In this document: positions 54,623-64,000 of the stretch, in pieces
Numbering within the stretch: the first letter of the stretch is position 1
How the letters are laid out: the number at the start of each line of letters is the position of its first letter
NCBI GenBank assembly: GCA_963989245.1
Contig: OZ022345.1
Span: 23,384,696-23,448,695, forward strand
Source of the DNA: Nansenia antarctica
Taxonomy: Eukaryota > Chordata > Actinopteri > Argentiniformes > Microstomatidae
Direction: 5' to 3'
Length of the DNA stretch: 64,000 bases
Translations under genes and position numbers: made by a program
The notes under the pieces: generated by a model
What the model was told of the DNA's origin: nothing
Seen by the model: only the letters and a program-made list of their open reading frames with translations
Databases searched by the model: none

Positions 54623-57556
54623 GATAGATAGATAGATAGATAGATAGACTTTATTTGTCATTGTTACAGTACAGGTACCAAACAACGAAATTTAGGAGGG
54701 GAGGCTCCCCTGGTGTTTAAGAAAGGAAAAAGAAACACATTTTGGAAAAAGCATAGATGCATAAAATCACAAGAAGATAAGGAGCTGGTTTACATCAATA
54801 GAGGCTATGTACACAATCCACTGTACTATACTGCACAGATAGTCAAATAGGGTTGTCATATTTCACAAGAAAGTATTTTTTCACATTTTTTTAAAGTGTC
54901 ACAGTTTGCAGGCTTGAAAATGTACATGTTTGTGCCTCAGCACTAGCTGCCATACAATCCGTCCGGACTTGTCCTGGGCCCAGAACTTAGGCCTTTTCTG
55001 TGTTCAGGGCCTTGACGGCCCTGTGGTAGAAGCTGTCCTTCAGTCTGTTTGTCCTAGCGGCCGGGGTCCTGTACCTCCTGTTCGAGGGCAGCTTGACAAA
55101 GTGTTCGTGCCCAGGGTGGGTCGGGTCCTTGGAGATCTTGGAGGCCCTCCTGAGACAGCGTGTTTTGTACAGCTCCTCCAGAGAGGGGAGGGTGGCGCCG
55201 GTGATCCCCTGTGCTGTTCTCACGACTCTCTGTAGATCGTTTCTCTCCGCTGCCGTGCAGCTGTGGTACCAGTTGGAGATGCCGAAGGTGAGGATGCTCT
55301 CCACTGCGCCGTGGTAGAAGGCCACCAGCATCTCCTGCTTGCTGTGTTGTTTCTTGAGGCATCTCAGGGTGTATAGCCGCTGTTGTGCCCTCTTGATGGT
55401 GCCTTTAGTGTTGTCCTTCCAGGCCAGGTCATCCCGCATGATGTGTCCCAGGAAACGGAGGTTTGAGACCATCACCACGCTCTCTCCGTCGATGAGCAGG
55501 GGCAGGATCTCGGACTTTTTCCTCCTGTAGTCTACGATGAGTTCCTGGGTCTTTGACTTGTTTAGCAGCAGGTTGTTTACCTTGCACAGCTTGCTCAATT
55601 GCTCTACCTCATCCCTGTACGCCGCCTCGTCCCCCCCCGAGATACATCCCACCACGGTGGTGTCGTCTGCAAACTTTACGATGTAGTTGCTGGGGTGGAT
55701 GGGGGTGAAGTCGTGGGTGTAGAGGTTGTAGAGGATGGGGCTTAGCACGCAGCCCTGGGGTGACCCAGTGCTGAGGCTGAGGGCTGTGGAGGTGTGGGGG
55801 CCCACCCGCACCCTCTGGGGGCGGTCGGTCAGGAAGTCCTTGATCCACGCACATATAGAGTGTGATAGACCCAGGTCTAGTAGTTTGGTCACTAGCCTGT
55901 CTGGAAGGATGGTGTTAAAGGCGGAGCTGAAGTCCACGAAGAGCAGTCTCGCGTAGCTGTTTCCCCTCTCCAGGTGGGATAGAGTGGCGTGGAGAGTCGT
56001 CGCTATGGCGTCCTCTGTGGACCTGTGGGCTCTGTAGGCGAACTGGTATGGATCCAGGTTGGGCGGGAGGCGTGTGAGTATGTGGGCCCGGACTAGTTTC
56101 TCGAAGCACTTCATGATGATTGGTGTGAGTGCCACCGGGCGGTAGTCGTTTAGGCAGCTCACCGTGCTTTTCTTCGGGACTGGGATGATAGTTGAGGTTT
56201 TCAGGCAGGGTGGGACGGTGGCCTGGGACAGGGACTGGTTAAAGATGTTGGTGAAAACCCCGGCCAGCTGGTCGGCGCAGTCTCTCAGCACCCGTCCCAG
56301 GACGCCATCCGGCCCCGAGGCTTTCCTGGGGTCCACCGCCTTCAGTACGCGTCTCACCTCGTGCTCTGTGAGGGTGAGGCTGCTGAGAGCTGGAGAGAGT
56401 GGTGTCTGTGTTGTGGTTACCTCCGTTCGCCCCTCGTCGAACCGGGCGTAGAAGGTGTTCAGCTTTCCCGCCAGCAGGGGGTCGTCCTCTGCGGCTGTGA
56501 GCCTGTTGGCTCTGAAGTTTGTCATCTGCTGAACCCCCTGCCACATCCGCCTGGAGTCGTTGCTCAGGAGGCATTCCTCAATCTTCTCTCTGTGCTCTGC
56601 CTTGGCCGCTTTGATGCCGCGCTTTAGGTTGGCCCTGGTGGAGCTGTACAGCGGTGTGCGCTTCCCTGCGAAGAAGGCGTTGTCCCTCTCATTTAACAGT
56701 TTTTGGACCTTCCCAGTCATCCATGGCTTCGTGTTGGGGTAGACCCGGACCCGTTTGTCCACGGTGACTGAGTTGGTGCAGTTCACTATGTGGTTCAGAA
56801 CCGACGACGTGTACTGTTCCAGGTCCTCATGCTCATATTCCTGCCATAGGGTGTCATTTAGGCAGATCTGCAGTGGAGCGGACCCTTCTGGCCAGGTTCT
56901 GACAGTCTTAGTGGTGGTGGGAGCACTTTTCCCCATTGTGGTGTATGCAGGAATCAGGAGGATTGACACATGGTCAGACATGCCTAGATGAGCTAGCGGA
57001 CTAGCCTTGTAAGCACGTTTGATGTTGGTGTATACCTTATCCAGTGTTTTTTCTCCTCTCGTTGCACATTTTACGTGCTGGTAGAACTTGGGTAGTACTG
57101 CCTTCAGGTCGACATGATTAAAGTCCCCCGCTATGATGTGGATAGCCTGTGGATCAGTACTTTGTTGGCTACTAATGACGTCGTATAGTCGCGCCAATGC
57201 TACTTTGCTGTCTGAGCTAGGTGCAATATACACACATGTAATTAGCACCGCGTTAAACTCCCTAGGCAGGTATGTGGGTCGGCATTTAACAGTCAAGTAT
57301 TCTAGGTCTGGTGAGCAGTGGCTACTTACAGTTTTCGTGTTTAAGCACCAGCTATCCTTCGTCGATATTATGATCCCACCTCCTCTTGACTTACCGCTAA
57401 GCTCCGTGCGGTCAGCGCGATGAAGCGTTCGGCCCTCTAAGCTAACGTTAGCGTCCACAATGTTGTCACTTAGCCAGGTTTCGGTCAGAATAATCACACA
57501 GCTATCCCCTACGATGCTGTTTTTTGCCACCTGTAGTCTCAGTTCATCCATCTTTT
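54623..57556 (-). mobile_element. Long L2-like LINE, minus strand
   Basis: The 3' end at 54623-54655 is a (GATA)n tail on the plus strand. The 3' UTR carries caccaggggagcc/ttgtttggtacctg in inverted form. The ORF runs to 57551. The 5' end lies 5 bp beyond the first ATG, so the element is 5'-truncated within the endonuclease region. On both sides the pre-insertion sequence can be joined as ggcttttattt acctcaac, as preserved at 48893-48907. Confidence 0.92.
54987..57551 (-). CDS. L2-like LINE ORF2: endonuclease and reverse transcriptase (854 aa, uninterrupted)
   Basis: Residues 1-200 form most of an apurinic-type endonuclease: ETWLSD near 24-29, AGDFNHVDL at 141-149, SDH at 192-194. Residues about 440-700 form the reverse transcriptase: STIIPVPKK, NDYRPVALTPIIMKCFEKLV, FVDFSSAFNTI, STGSPQGCVLSP and the catalytic FADD at 627-630. 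A C-terminal region follows, through NRRYRTPAARTNRLKDSFYH to ALNTEKA. The protein nicks target DNA and copies its own RNA there. The frame has no stop or shift in 2565 bp, so the copy is young, but the first part of the endonuclease and the 5' promoter are missing. I place it in the Jockey/CR1 superfamily, L2-like; the exact clade needs a tree. Confidence 0.92.
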   Translation of the reverse strand: MDELRLQVAKNSIVGDSCVIILTETWLSDNIVDANVSLEGRTLHRADRTELSGKSRGGGIIISTKDSWCLNTKTVSSHCSPDLEYLTVKCRPTYLPREFNAVLITCVYIAPSSDSKVALARLYDVISSQQSTDPQAIHIIAGDFNHVDLKAVLPKFYQHVKCATRGEKTLDKVYTNIKRAYKASPLAHLGMSDHVSILLIPAYTTMGKSAPTTTKTVRTWPEGSAPLQICLNDTLWQEYEHEDLEQYTSSVLNHIVNCTNSVTVDKRVRVYPNTKPWMTGKVQKLLNERDNAFFAGKRTPLYSSTRANLKRGIKAAKAEHREKIEECLLSNDSRRMWQGVQQMTNFRANRLTAAEDDPLLAGKLNTFYARFDEGRTEVTTTQTPLSPALSSLTLTEHEVRRVLKAVDPRKASGPDGVLGRVLRDCADQLAGVFTNIFNQSLSQATVPPCLKTSTIIPVPKKSTVSCLNDYRPVALTPIIMKCFEKLVRAHILTRLPPNLDPYQFAYRAHRSTEDAIATTLHATLSHLERGNSYARLLFVDFSSAFNTILPDRLVTKLLDLGLSHSICAWIKDFLTDRPQRVRVGPHTSTALSLSTGSPQGCVLSPILYNLYTHDFTPIHPSNYIVKFADDTTVVGCISGGDEAAYRDEVEQLSKLCKVNNLLLNKSKTQELIVDYRRKKSEILPLLIDGESVVMVSNLRFLGHIMRDDLAWKDNTKGTIKRAQQRLYTLRCLKKQHSKQEMLVAFYHGAVESILTFGISNWYHSCTAAERNDLQRVVRTAQGITGATLPSLEELYKTRCLRRASKISKDPTHPGHEHFVKLPSNRRYRTPAARTNRLKDSFYHRAVKALNTEKA

Positions 57557-60090
57557 TTTACCTCAACACAAGAGAGCACCATGCTATTATAGAGACAGAC
57601 TGTTATAGAGACAGACTATTATAGAGACAGACTGTTATAGAGACAGACTGTTATAGAGACAGACTATTATAGAGACAGACTGTTATAGAGACAGACTGTT
57701 ATAGAGACAGACTATTATAGAGACAGACTATTATAGAGACAGACTGTTATAGAGACAGACTATCATAGAGACAGGATATTATAGAGACAGATTATTATAG
57801 AGACAGGCTATTATAGAGACAGGCTATTATAGAGACAGACTATCATAGAGACAGGCTGTTATAGAGACAGACTATTATAGAGACAGACTATTATAGAGAC
57901 AGACTGTTATAGAGACAGACTATCATAGAGACAGGATATTATAGAGACAGATTATTATAGAGACAGGCTATTATAGAGACAGGCTATTATAGAGACAGGC
58001 TGTTATAGAGACAGACTATTATAGAGACAGACTGTTATAGAGACAGACTATTATAGAGACAGGCTGTTATAGAGACAGGCTGTTATAGAGACAGACTGTT
58101 ATAGAGACAGGCTGTTATAGAGACAGACTGTTATAGAGATAGGCTATTATAGAGACAGACTGTTATAGAGACAGGCTATTATAGAGACAGACTGTTATAG
58201 AGAGAGGCTGTTATAGAGACAGACTGTTATAGAGACAGACTGTTATAGAGACAGACTATTATAGAGACAGGCTGTTATAGAGACAGACTGTTATAGAGAC
58301 AGGCTGTTATAGAGACAGACTGTTATAGAGATAGGCTATTATAGAGACAGACTGTTATAGAGACAGGCTATTATAGAGACAGACTGTTATAGAGACATAC
58401 TATTATAGAGACAGACTGTTATAGAGACAGACTATTATAGAGAGAGGCTGTTATAGAGACAGGCTATTATAGAGACAGACTATTATTGAGACAGGCTATT
58501 ATAGAGACAGACTGTTATAGAGACAGACTATTATAGAGACAGACTATTATTGAGACAGGCTATTATAGAGACAGACTGTTATAGACAGGGGTGCACATAA
58601 CTTTTTGGGGCCAGTGCTCAGAGGAGCACCTAGGGATGCTGCTTGGTGCTCCCCGAGCTCGCGAGTCACGACCCGTCCCACAGGATGGATAAAAAAGGGA
58701 TACATGGATAACTTATATTAGCAAAACGACATTTATTCATAAATAAAGATGAACGAACAAATGATTGTGTGCAAAACAAAATAAACAAATGCAAAATCAA
58801 ATGACTGCTCTTTAAGCATGAAAGTCTGTCACTCCTTTAAACACAATGAAATCAACTGACATCTCTTTAAGCACTAACTGAATGTCTGTTCTTTAAACAC
58901 AATGAAATCAATGGATCTCTTTAATAAGCACTGCTCTGTTCTGTAAACACTGAAATCAACTTTTCAACAAAAAGTTACAGCCTAAGCATTTACTTATGCT
59001 ACAAGCCAAAATCATCATCATCACTGCTCTCTTGACTGCTGTAAGTTATCACTGTCCTCAATTTCAACCATGGTAGAGGATGTTGTAGGCCATCACTTTA
59101 AATAGCTCATTATTTTGATTGTGCAACAAAGTCTTTTTTTTCTTCTTTCTTCTAATATAATTCCCAACCATATTCCCTGGGTCAGGGGTCTAGGTGCGAT
59201 AATGAAGCTGTAAAACAAACGTCTGAACGTTTGAAAGCTTCAGAGAAAAGAAACGTGAAGTCCCTTGGTGTTGTTTTTCCTTTTAGCGACGAGTCGTTCG
59301 GGACTGAATTTTCACGTGTCGGCGTGATAACCGTGATAACCGTGCGATACGCGATACGCGGAATGAAAGTACGAGTTACGATACTTTCCGAATGTTTTCG
59401 TGAGGGGAGTCGCCGTGGTCGTCGTGATGGATTACTCGTCGGGCCTTCGGCTGAGGGGACGGCAAATAGTTACTTACTTGGTGGGGCTTGCTTCTTGGAC
59501 CCAGCTGTTGGTGCGCAAAAGCGCTGATCTGCCGCTGATCTGCCGCGCAGCATGCATTTTGGCGACGCATGCGCACTGGCGCACCAGTTATGTGCACCCC
59601 TGGTTATAGAGACAGACTGTTATAGAGACAGACTATTATAGAGACAGGCTGTTATAGAGACAGACTGTTATAGAGACAGGCTGTTATAGAGACAGGCTAT
59701 TATAGAGACAGACTGTTATAGAGACAGGCTATTATAGAGACAGACTGTTATAGAGACAGACTGTTATAGAGACAGACTATTATAGAGACAGGCTGTTATA
59801 GAGACAGACTGTTATAGAGACAGGCTGTTATAGAGACAGACTGTTATAGAGACAGGCTATTATAGAGACAGACTGTTATAGAGACAGGCTATTATAGAGA
59901 CAGACTGTTATAGAGACAGACTATTATAGAGACAGACTGTTATAGAGACAGACTATTATAGAGAGAGGCTGTTATAGAGACAGGCTATTATTGAGACAGA
60001 CTATTATAGAGACAGACTATTATAGAGAGAGGCTGTTATAGAGATAGAGACAGGATATTATAGAGACAGACTGTTTCAGAGACAGGCTCT
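57557..60090 (+). repeat. 16-bp minisatellite, second array, interrupted by a hAT
   Basis: It starts with cacaagagagcaccatgcta exactly like the first array and consists of the same 16-bp unit variants. Longer blocks recur (for example the order tatcatag..gatattat..gattattat at 57750 and 57920). The hAT 58586-59602 splits it. It ends actgtttcagagacaggc at about 60085. Confidence 0.95.
58586..59602. mobile_element. Non-autonomous hAT (1017 bp), TSD gttataga
   Basis: The left end is caggggtgcacataactttt; the right end inverted is caggggtgcacataactggt. The perfect duplication gttataga lies at 58578-58585 and 59603-59610. The interior has repeated tctttaa-gcac motifs, but no transposase was recognised. 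The frames at 59231-59597 show no domain. Confidence 0.93.
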
Positions 60091-61001
60091 TATCTTTTCA
60101 GGAAGGTACAGTATGTCTAAAATGCAAGGTCTTTTTTCCTATTTAGTGCCCCAAAAAAGTAGCTTATACCTTAGGTAGATTGTCAGTCAGATAATAATGA
60201 TATTTAACCTCATCTTATCCACCTCATTTTTCTGGTTTTCTGCTCGAAATGACATGCCCACAGTGAATATAGAATATCTCCACAATCACAAGGGCCTTTA
60301 TAATGATATTGTTACCAAATGAAAGCTAACACCTGTGGGGTGGCTGTAGAAGTGTCAGAATTAAAATCTATGTTACTGTGTCAGAGCAAATAGAGCTAGA
60401 ACATTATAAAACATCTCAAATTCAGTCTCCGCCTAAAAAAACAACAGCTTTTACAGTGAATATCACCTTGGAAACCTGATGAATAAGCCCAAATCATCTA
60501 GGAATCAGTACTCCAGGGTCTTATTAGTACTTGTGCCAAAGTCGATGCTAGTAATGTGAGCAAATGCAACTTTGTTTAGGCGGACACCTATATGTTTAGG
60601 CCATTTGGAGATATGTTGGCACCATCTTTGACCTTTGACCTTTCTCATGTATCAGATTTATTTTTTATTTTTTTTGGGGGGGGGGGGATTTTTTTGGGGT
60701 TGGCCGACCAATGGTATGGAAATTATGCGTTGAAACCGGACATGACACATTCTCCAGTTGGAGAAAACTGGATGTGACTTAGGCTGTGTTTACCGTCTCT
60801 GGAAAAAAAATGGTGGCATCGTATAGCATGCAAAGTTGTGAAAAACCACAACCACATATGATGATTTAATTAACAACAATATTAGCAATAACACATCTTC
60901 TTCGGCGTATGGGTTGTTGTTTTCCTCTCCACTCCACCAGACTCGGGGCCGAGGGGCTACCCTTTTACCACCCAGAGACCTGGTTGAGGGGCTCACCCGG
61001 G
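60091..61001. other. Unassigned sequence
   Basis: A possible acceptor (cttatcttttcag) lies at about 60090-60102, directly after the minisatellite, but no exon with a convincing frame follows. A G-run (60676-60689) and low-complexity T tracts are the only other features seen. Confidence 0.4.
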
Positions 61002-61475
61002 CTATATTTCTGGACACCCCTCCAGAAGCCACGTCATCGTCTCGTCATCTAATACCGACAGACCATGCATCCCGTTGGGTGGGTGGTACACCGGGCAATC
61101 CAGGATAACATGGTCTGCGGTTTGGTCCTCTGCGCCACACTCGCACGACGCATTTGGGGCCAAGCCCCATCTGTGCATTGATGAGTGGAAACGCCCGACG
61201 CCGGTCCGGAGACGATTGATCCTCACCCAGGATAGCCTTGGCAAGTCCATCCCGAGGGGCTCAGGGCCGGCGACTGGGATGTGGTCGCGGAGTTTGGAGG
61301 TGTTAGCCTCCCACTCCGCGCGCCACATATAATCCGCCCATCCTGCCGCACTGATGTTAAGATCTCTGCATTGCTGCCTGAGATCCTGTGCGTTAGGCAC
61401 AAATGGGTGTCTCGACTTGAGACGCCGGGAGGGCTCCGCTGTTTTAGTGAGCCTATCATGGAGCAGCAATAACAC
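61002..61475 (-). pseudogene. LINE ORF C-terminus with zinc-binding motif (157 aa)
   Basis: The minus-strand frame has KTAEPSRRLKSRHPFVPNAQ, DYMWRAEWEANTSKLRDHIP, DLPRLSWVRINRLRTGVGRF and the CxC..H...C region (ASCECGAEDQTADHVILDCP), ending LLEGCPEI. It is the same family as 47455-47782 but longer and in one frame. The RT itself is missing, so this is a 5'-truncated, inactive copy. Confidence 0.8.
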
Positions 61476-61681
61476 ATGATGATGATTTAATGATGATTTT
61501 CCACCACAGTTTGCTGGCTAAAACGTTGATGAATGTGATGTGTCATTATACTGTGAAATGAAGGGAGGGACCCTTTCTAGATAGATTGATTTTAACTATT
61601 GATACAATATTAAATATGATAAACTGTTGCTAGGACAGACTTTGACAGTTAGATGAACTTTCTTCCTCTTGTTAGCCTCAG

Positions 61682-62064
61682 TGGCTGTCTCACCTAAACA
61701 CCTTCGCCACCACTGGGGTGAGGCCCTCTAATGTCTGGAAGAAGCCCCCAGACAAAAGAGCTGCTATGCTCCATACCAGAAGGTAACGTGTGTCCCTGAA
61801 ATACACCAACTTCAGAGTGACCAGACACAGGCTACATTGGATACGCAAGGAAAGTCACTGGCTGTCACTAGGCCTATAACAGTTCAACATTTGGCTGTAC
61901 AATTAAATAAATAATTGGGATTAACAATATAATTGTTTCACAATGAACACAGCAACCTGTGAAGTAAACCACGCCTCTTTATTGTCATAAAACTTATATT
62001 CTAGTCTCTGACTAAGGAGCAGTGGTTGGAGAAGATGAGGAAGTCGCTCTCTTCTCCTCTGTAA
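61682..62064 (+). CDS. Two possible terminal exons of an unrecognised gene
   Basis: Exon 1 is 61682-61782: acceptor TTGTTAGCCTCAG, donor AGAAG|GTAACG. It reads WLSHLNTFATTGVRPSNVW then KKPPDKRAAMLHTRR in the only open frame. Exon 2 is 62005-62064: acceptor ATATTCTAG, product SLTKEQWLEKMRKSLSSPL and stop. Exon 1 ends in phase 2, but the only open frame of exon 2 starts in phase 0. Either a small exon lies between them, or one junction is wrong, or the gene is broken. Composition and junctions look host-like, not transposon-like. Family not recognised; it could be the end of the gene whose exons are at 19364-19658, with no direct support. Confidence 0.4.
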
Positions 62065-62164
62065 ATAGTTATTTATTCAACCTCAGGGTTTTTAAGAGGT
62101 TAACTTGTTCATTGGTGTGTGAGTGTGTGCTTATTATTGTTATTTAAATAACAAATGTTCATTT

Positions 62165-63150
62165 TCAAATATAAAAATCTGGCTTGAACGTGTCGTCGAA
62201 GCTTTTGAACTTGGTGATGTCCGTGATGATGTGCGAGGTGGCTCCTGTGTCGACCATCAGGCCCTTCTCCTGGATGCCGCGTGCTGGCTGCCGCTTGACC
62301 CTGGTTACTCCGTCCTTGATCTTGAAGACGTCATCTGCGTCGTCGCCATCTTCTTCTGAGACTTTTCTCGCGCCATCCTGTCTGTCTTTACGCCTGCACG
62401 TGGCGTCCGTGTGTGTGTCACTTTTGCATTGACTACACCATGTCTTCCGCTTACATGCTCTCGTTCGGTGGCCCTTTGTGCCGCACTTAAAACACACAAT
62501 ATATGCGTCGTCATTATTCCTGTCATATGCACCTTGCTTGGCGGGCCGCCGTCCGGGTCTCGCTAGAGTCTTCATCACGTTATCGCTCGACTCCATCCTG
62601 CTTCATTTCTTGGTGTCCTCAAAGCTCCGTAGTTTTGCCCTGAACTCTGCGAATGTTATATTGTCATCATTATGTGCCACATGTATTGCAAATGGCCTAA
62701 ACCCCTCTGGCAGTCCTTTTAAGACCATGGCTATCAGTAGGCCGTCGCCTAACGTTTCACCTGCGTTCCGTAGCGCGGTGATGGCTGTTTCTGCTCTTAT
62801 GATATAGTCTGTGACACTTTCACTGTTCGCCTTCTGAAGCGATGTCAACATGGTGTACAAGTTAATTATCCAGGGTTTTCCCCTCCCGGCATAATATCCC
62901 CTTAATATCTTTAGGGCTTCTCTTGCATTGTCGGGCGCATCTCTCATCATTAGTGAGAGGCTCTTATCGTCTCAAAGTTAGCTCAGCATATGCGTCTGCC
63001 GCTATCTCGTCTGCGCCATGTGGTGCTCTTAGAATCGTATTCTTTAACCCTAATAGGTGAAGGTGTCCCAACACTTTGGTCTCCCACAGTTCATACTTAT
63101 TCTCATCTCCGTCGAGCCAACCTGCTTGTCCCTCGATGATCCATGTTAGC
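62165..63150 (-). pseudogene. Ty1/copia retrotransposon gag-protease fragment
   Basis: Reading the minus strand: 63150 to about 62970 gives IIEGQAGWLDGDENKYELWE, KVLGHLHLLGLKNTIL, the start of a copia-type Gag. After a frameshift or stop near 62965, the frame 62950-62603 gives LMMRDAPDNAREALKILRGY through RSFEDTKK (UBN2/copia Gag core). An in-frame TGA (62605-62603) separates this from 62596-62165. That part has a CCHC knuckle (CFKCGTKGHRTRAC), a second C/H cluster (CSQCKSDTHTDATC) and the aspartic protease active site (LMVDTGATSHI). Integrase, RT and RNase H are absent. No LTR was recognised. Confidence 0.88.
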
Positions 63151-63660
63151 TTTTCTTGCTATCCCGTCAGCACGCGGTTCGCTGCGACTTTCTGACGGTG
63201 ATAAATCTTCAAACTTCGCCCCGAATGACTCCTGGGCCCATAACCTGTTAACGTTTATGATGGCAGCTGGAGAAATTGTTTTATTTTTCTGGTGCTGGTG
63301 GGTTTCAGACTTGTTGTACTTTGGTGGGAAGAACAGCCATGAATATAAAAAGACCTTTCATCAATCTCTGATTGCAAATTCATCCCATTCCAACACTGGC
63401 TGTGGTTTCAATCATAAATATCAAAAGATCTTTTATCAAATGGGGACACTCACTGGCAAGTTACATAACAAAAGTATTCAATTCATAAGCAGTGTTTTCC
63501 ACAGAAACATCAGCCAGGGGTGTGACACTATTTACATCCCAATACAAACTGTAATGAGCTCATTGACCATTTGTCTGGGTTTCTGTGGAATATTGTTAAA
63601 AAGGCACAACAAAATACTGGAAAGAAACATCACACAATAATGAAAATGACACCAACATAT
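63151..63660. other. Unassigned sequence next to the copia fragment
   Basis: It may include the copia 5' leader, but no LTR, primer-binding site or exon was recognised. The plus-strand frame 63143-63640 (165 aa) has no known domain and is probably chance. Confidence 0.4.
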
Positions 63661-64000
63661 CACTGATGAAACACACATTAAGATGAGATCAAACATGACT
63701 GGACCCAACTACTGATGCATTCAAACGTAATAATAAGGAACAAAGAGGTGTGTGGATGTGATCCCAGACAGGATGTCTGCTAGGTGCCTCATTCATCTGT
63801 GACACAAAGGACCAGAACACTTGTAAAGTGGTGTCAGCAGCAGATGGTTCAAATCTGTTAGATAGAGAGATCATCCTTAGGAACCTCTTCTGGATGACCA
63901 GTAATGTGTTGAGATATGAGGGATATGTGGCAGCCCAGACTATATTACATTTGACTACTGTGTGGTATTGACTTCTATGACCCCTGCATGGCACATCAGC
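63661..64000 (-). pseudogene. LINE ORF C-terminal fragment at the window edge
   Basis: The minus-strand frame 63994-63689 reads YHTVVKCNIVWAATYPSYLN then LLVIQKRFLRMISLSNRFEP. This is like the region after the RT domain in CR1-type LINEs (IVWG-x-TYxSxLNxLLxLQKR). It continues beyond the window to the right. Confidence 0.6.

Noticed and set aside
56155..57423. Several 60-96-aa plus-strand frames
   Set aside because: Antisense of the uninterrupted LINE ORF on the minus strand.

Overview
This window looks like a stretch of a teleost (ray-finned fish) nuclear genome. The evidence is the density and type of mobile elements (hAT, Tc1/mariner, PIF/Harbinger, L2-like LINEs, a Ty1/copia remnant), long GT/CT/ATT microsatellites, intron-containing genes with GT-AG junctions, and a C2H2 zinc-finger gene with an acidic VKEEE-rich upstream exon. 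I cannot name the species. There is no prokaryotic architecture: no operons, ribosome binding sites or CRISPR.

Host genes are few and fragmentary. (1) 10399-10688 (+) is a death-effector-domain exon that looks like the first coding exon of CFLAR (c-FLIP). Its splice donor sits at the start of a 2.7-kb minisatellite (10681-13362, about 90 units of 30 bp) that repeats the donor sequence in nearly every unit. (2) 17634-18266 (-) holds the last two coding exons of an unrecognised membrane protein. (3) 19364-19658 (+) holds two phase-matched exons resembling a helical linker plus the start of an Ig domain, possibly myomesin-like. (4) 43976-47369 (+) is a zinc-finger gene whose acidic exon is split by a hAT transposon next to its splice donor; the finger exon has ten intact fingers. 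(5) 61682-62064 (+) holds two possible terminal exons of an unrecognised gene.

The rest is mostly nested mobile DNA. Ten hAT-type insertions can be delimited by terminal inverted repeats and an 8-bp target duplication (nine perfect, one 7/8): 4233-6296, 14174-17191, 23533-24163, 26671-28349, 36280-37067, 39289-40659, 42191-42814, 44516-45814, 48993-50944 and 58586-59602. Several are nested: two lie in Tc1-type elements, one in an L2 LINE, one in a coding exon, one in a minisatellite. The 14174-17191 copy keeps an apparently complete two-exon transposase. The others are internally deleted or non-autonomous.

Region by region: 0-9 kb holds LINE and hAT pieces, a tandem pair of TTAAG-rich inverted-repeat elements and a Harbinger element. 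9-20 kb is the main genic segment with the giant minisatellite and the complete hAT. 20-38 kb is intergenic repeat mosaic. 38-44 kb has two Tc1-type elements, each interrupted by a hAT. 44-48 kb is the zinc-finger gene. 48.5-60 kb is a tandem duplication of a retroposon plus 16-bp minisatellite locus, each copy later hit by an L2 LINE. 60-64 kb holds LINE and copia remnants and two possible exons. The host genes show no functional link to each other; the common theme is transposon and minisatellite activity at or inside exons.
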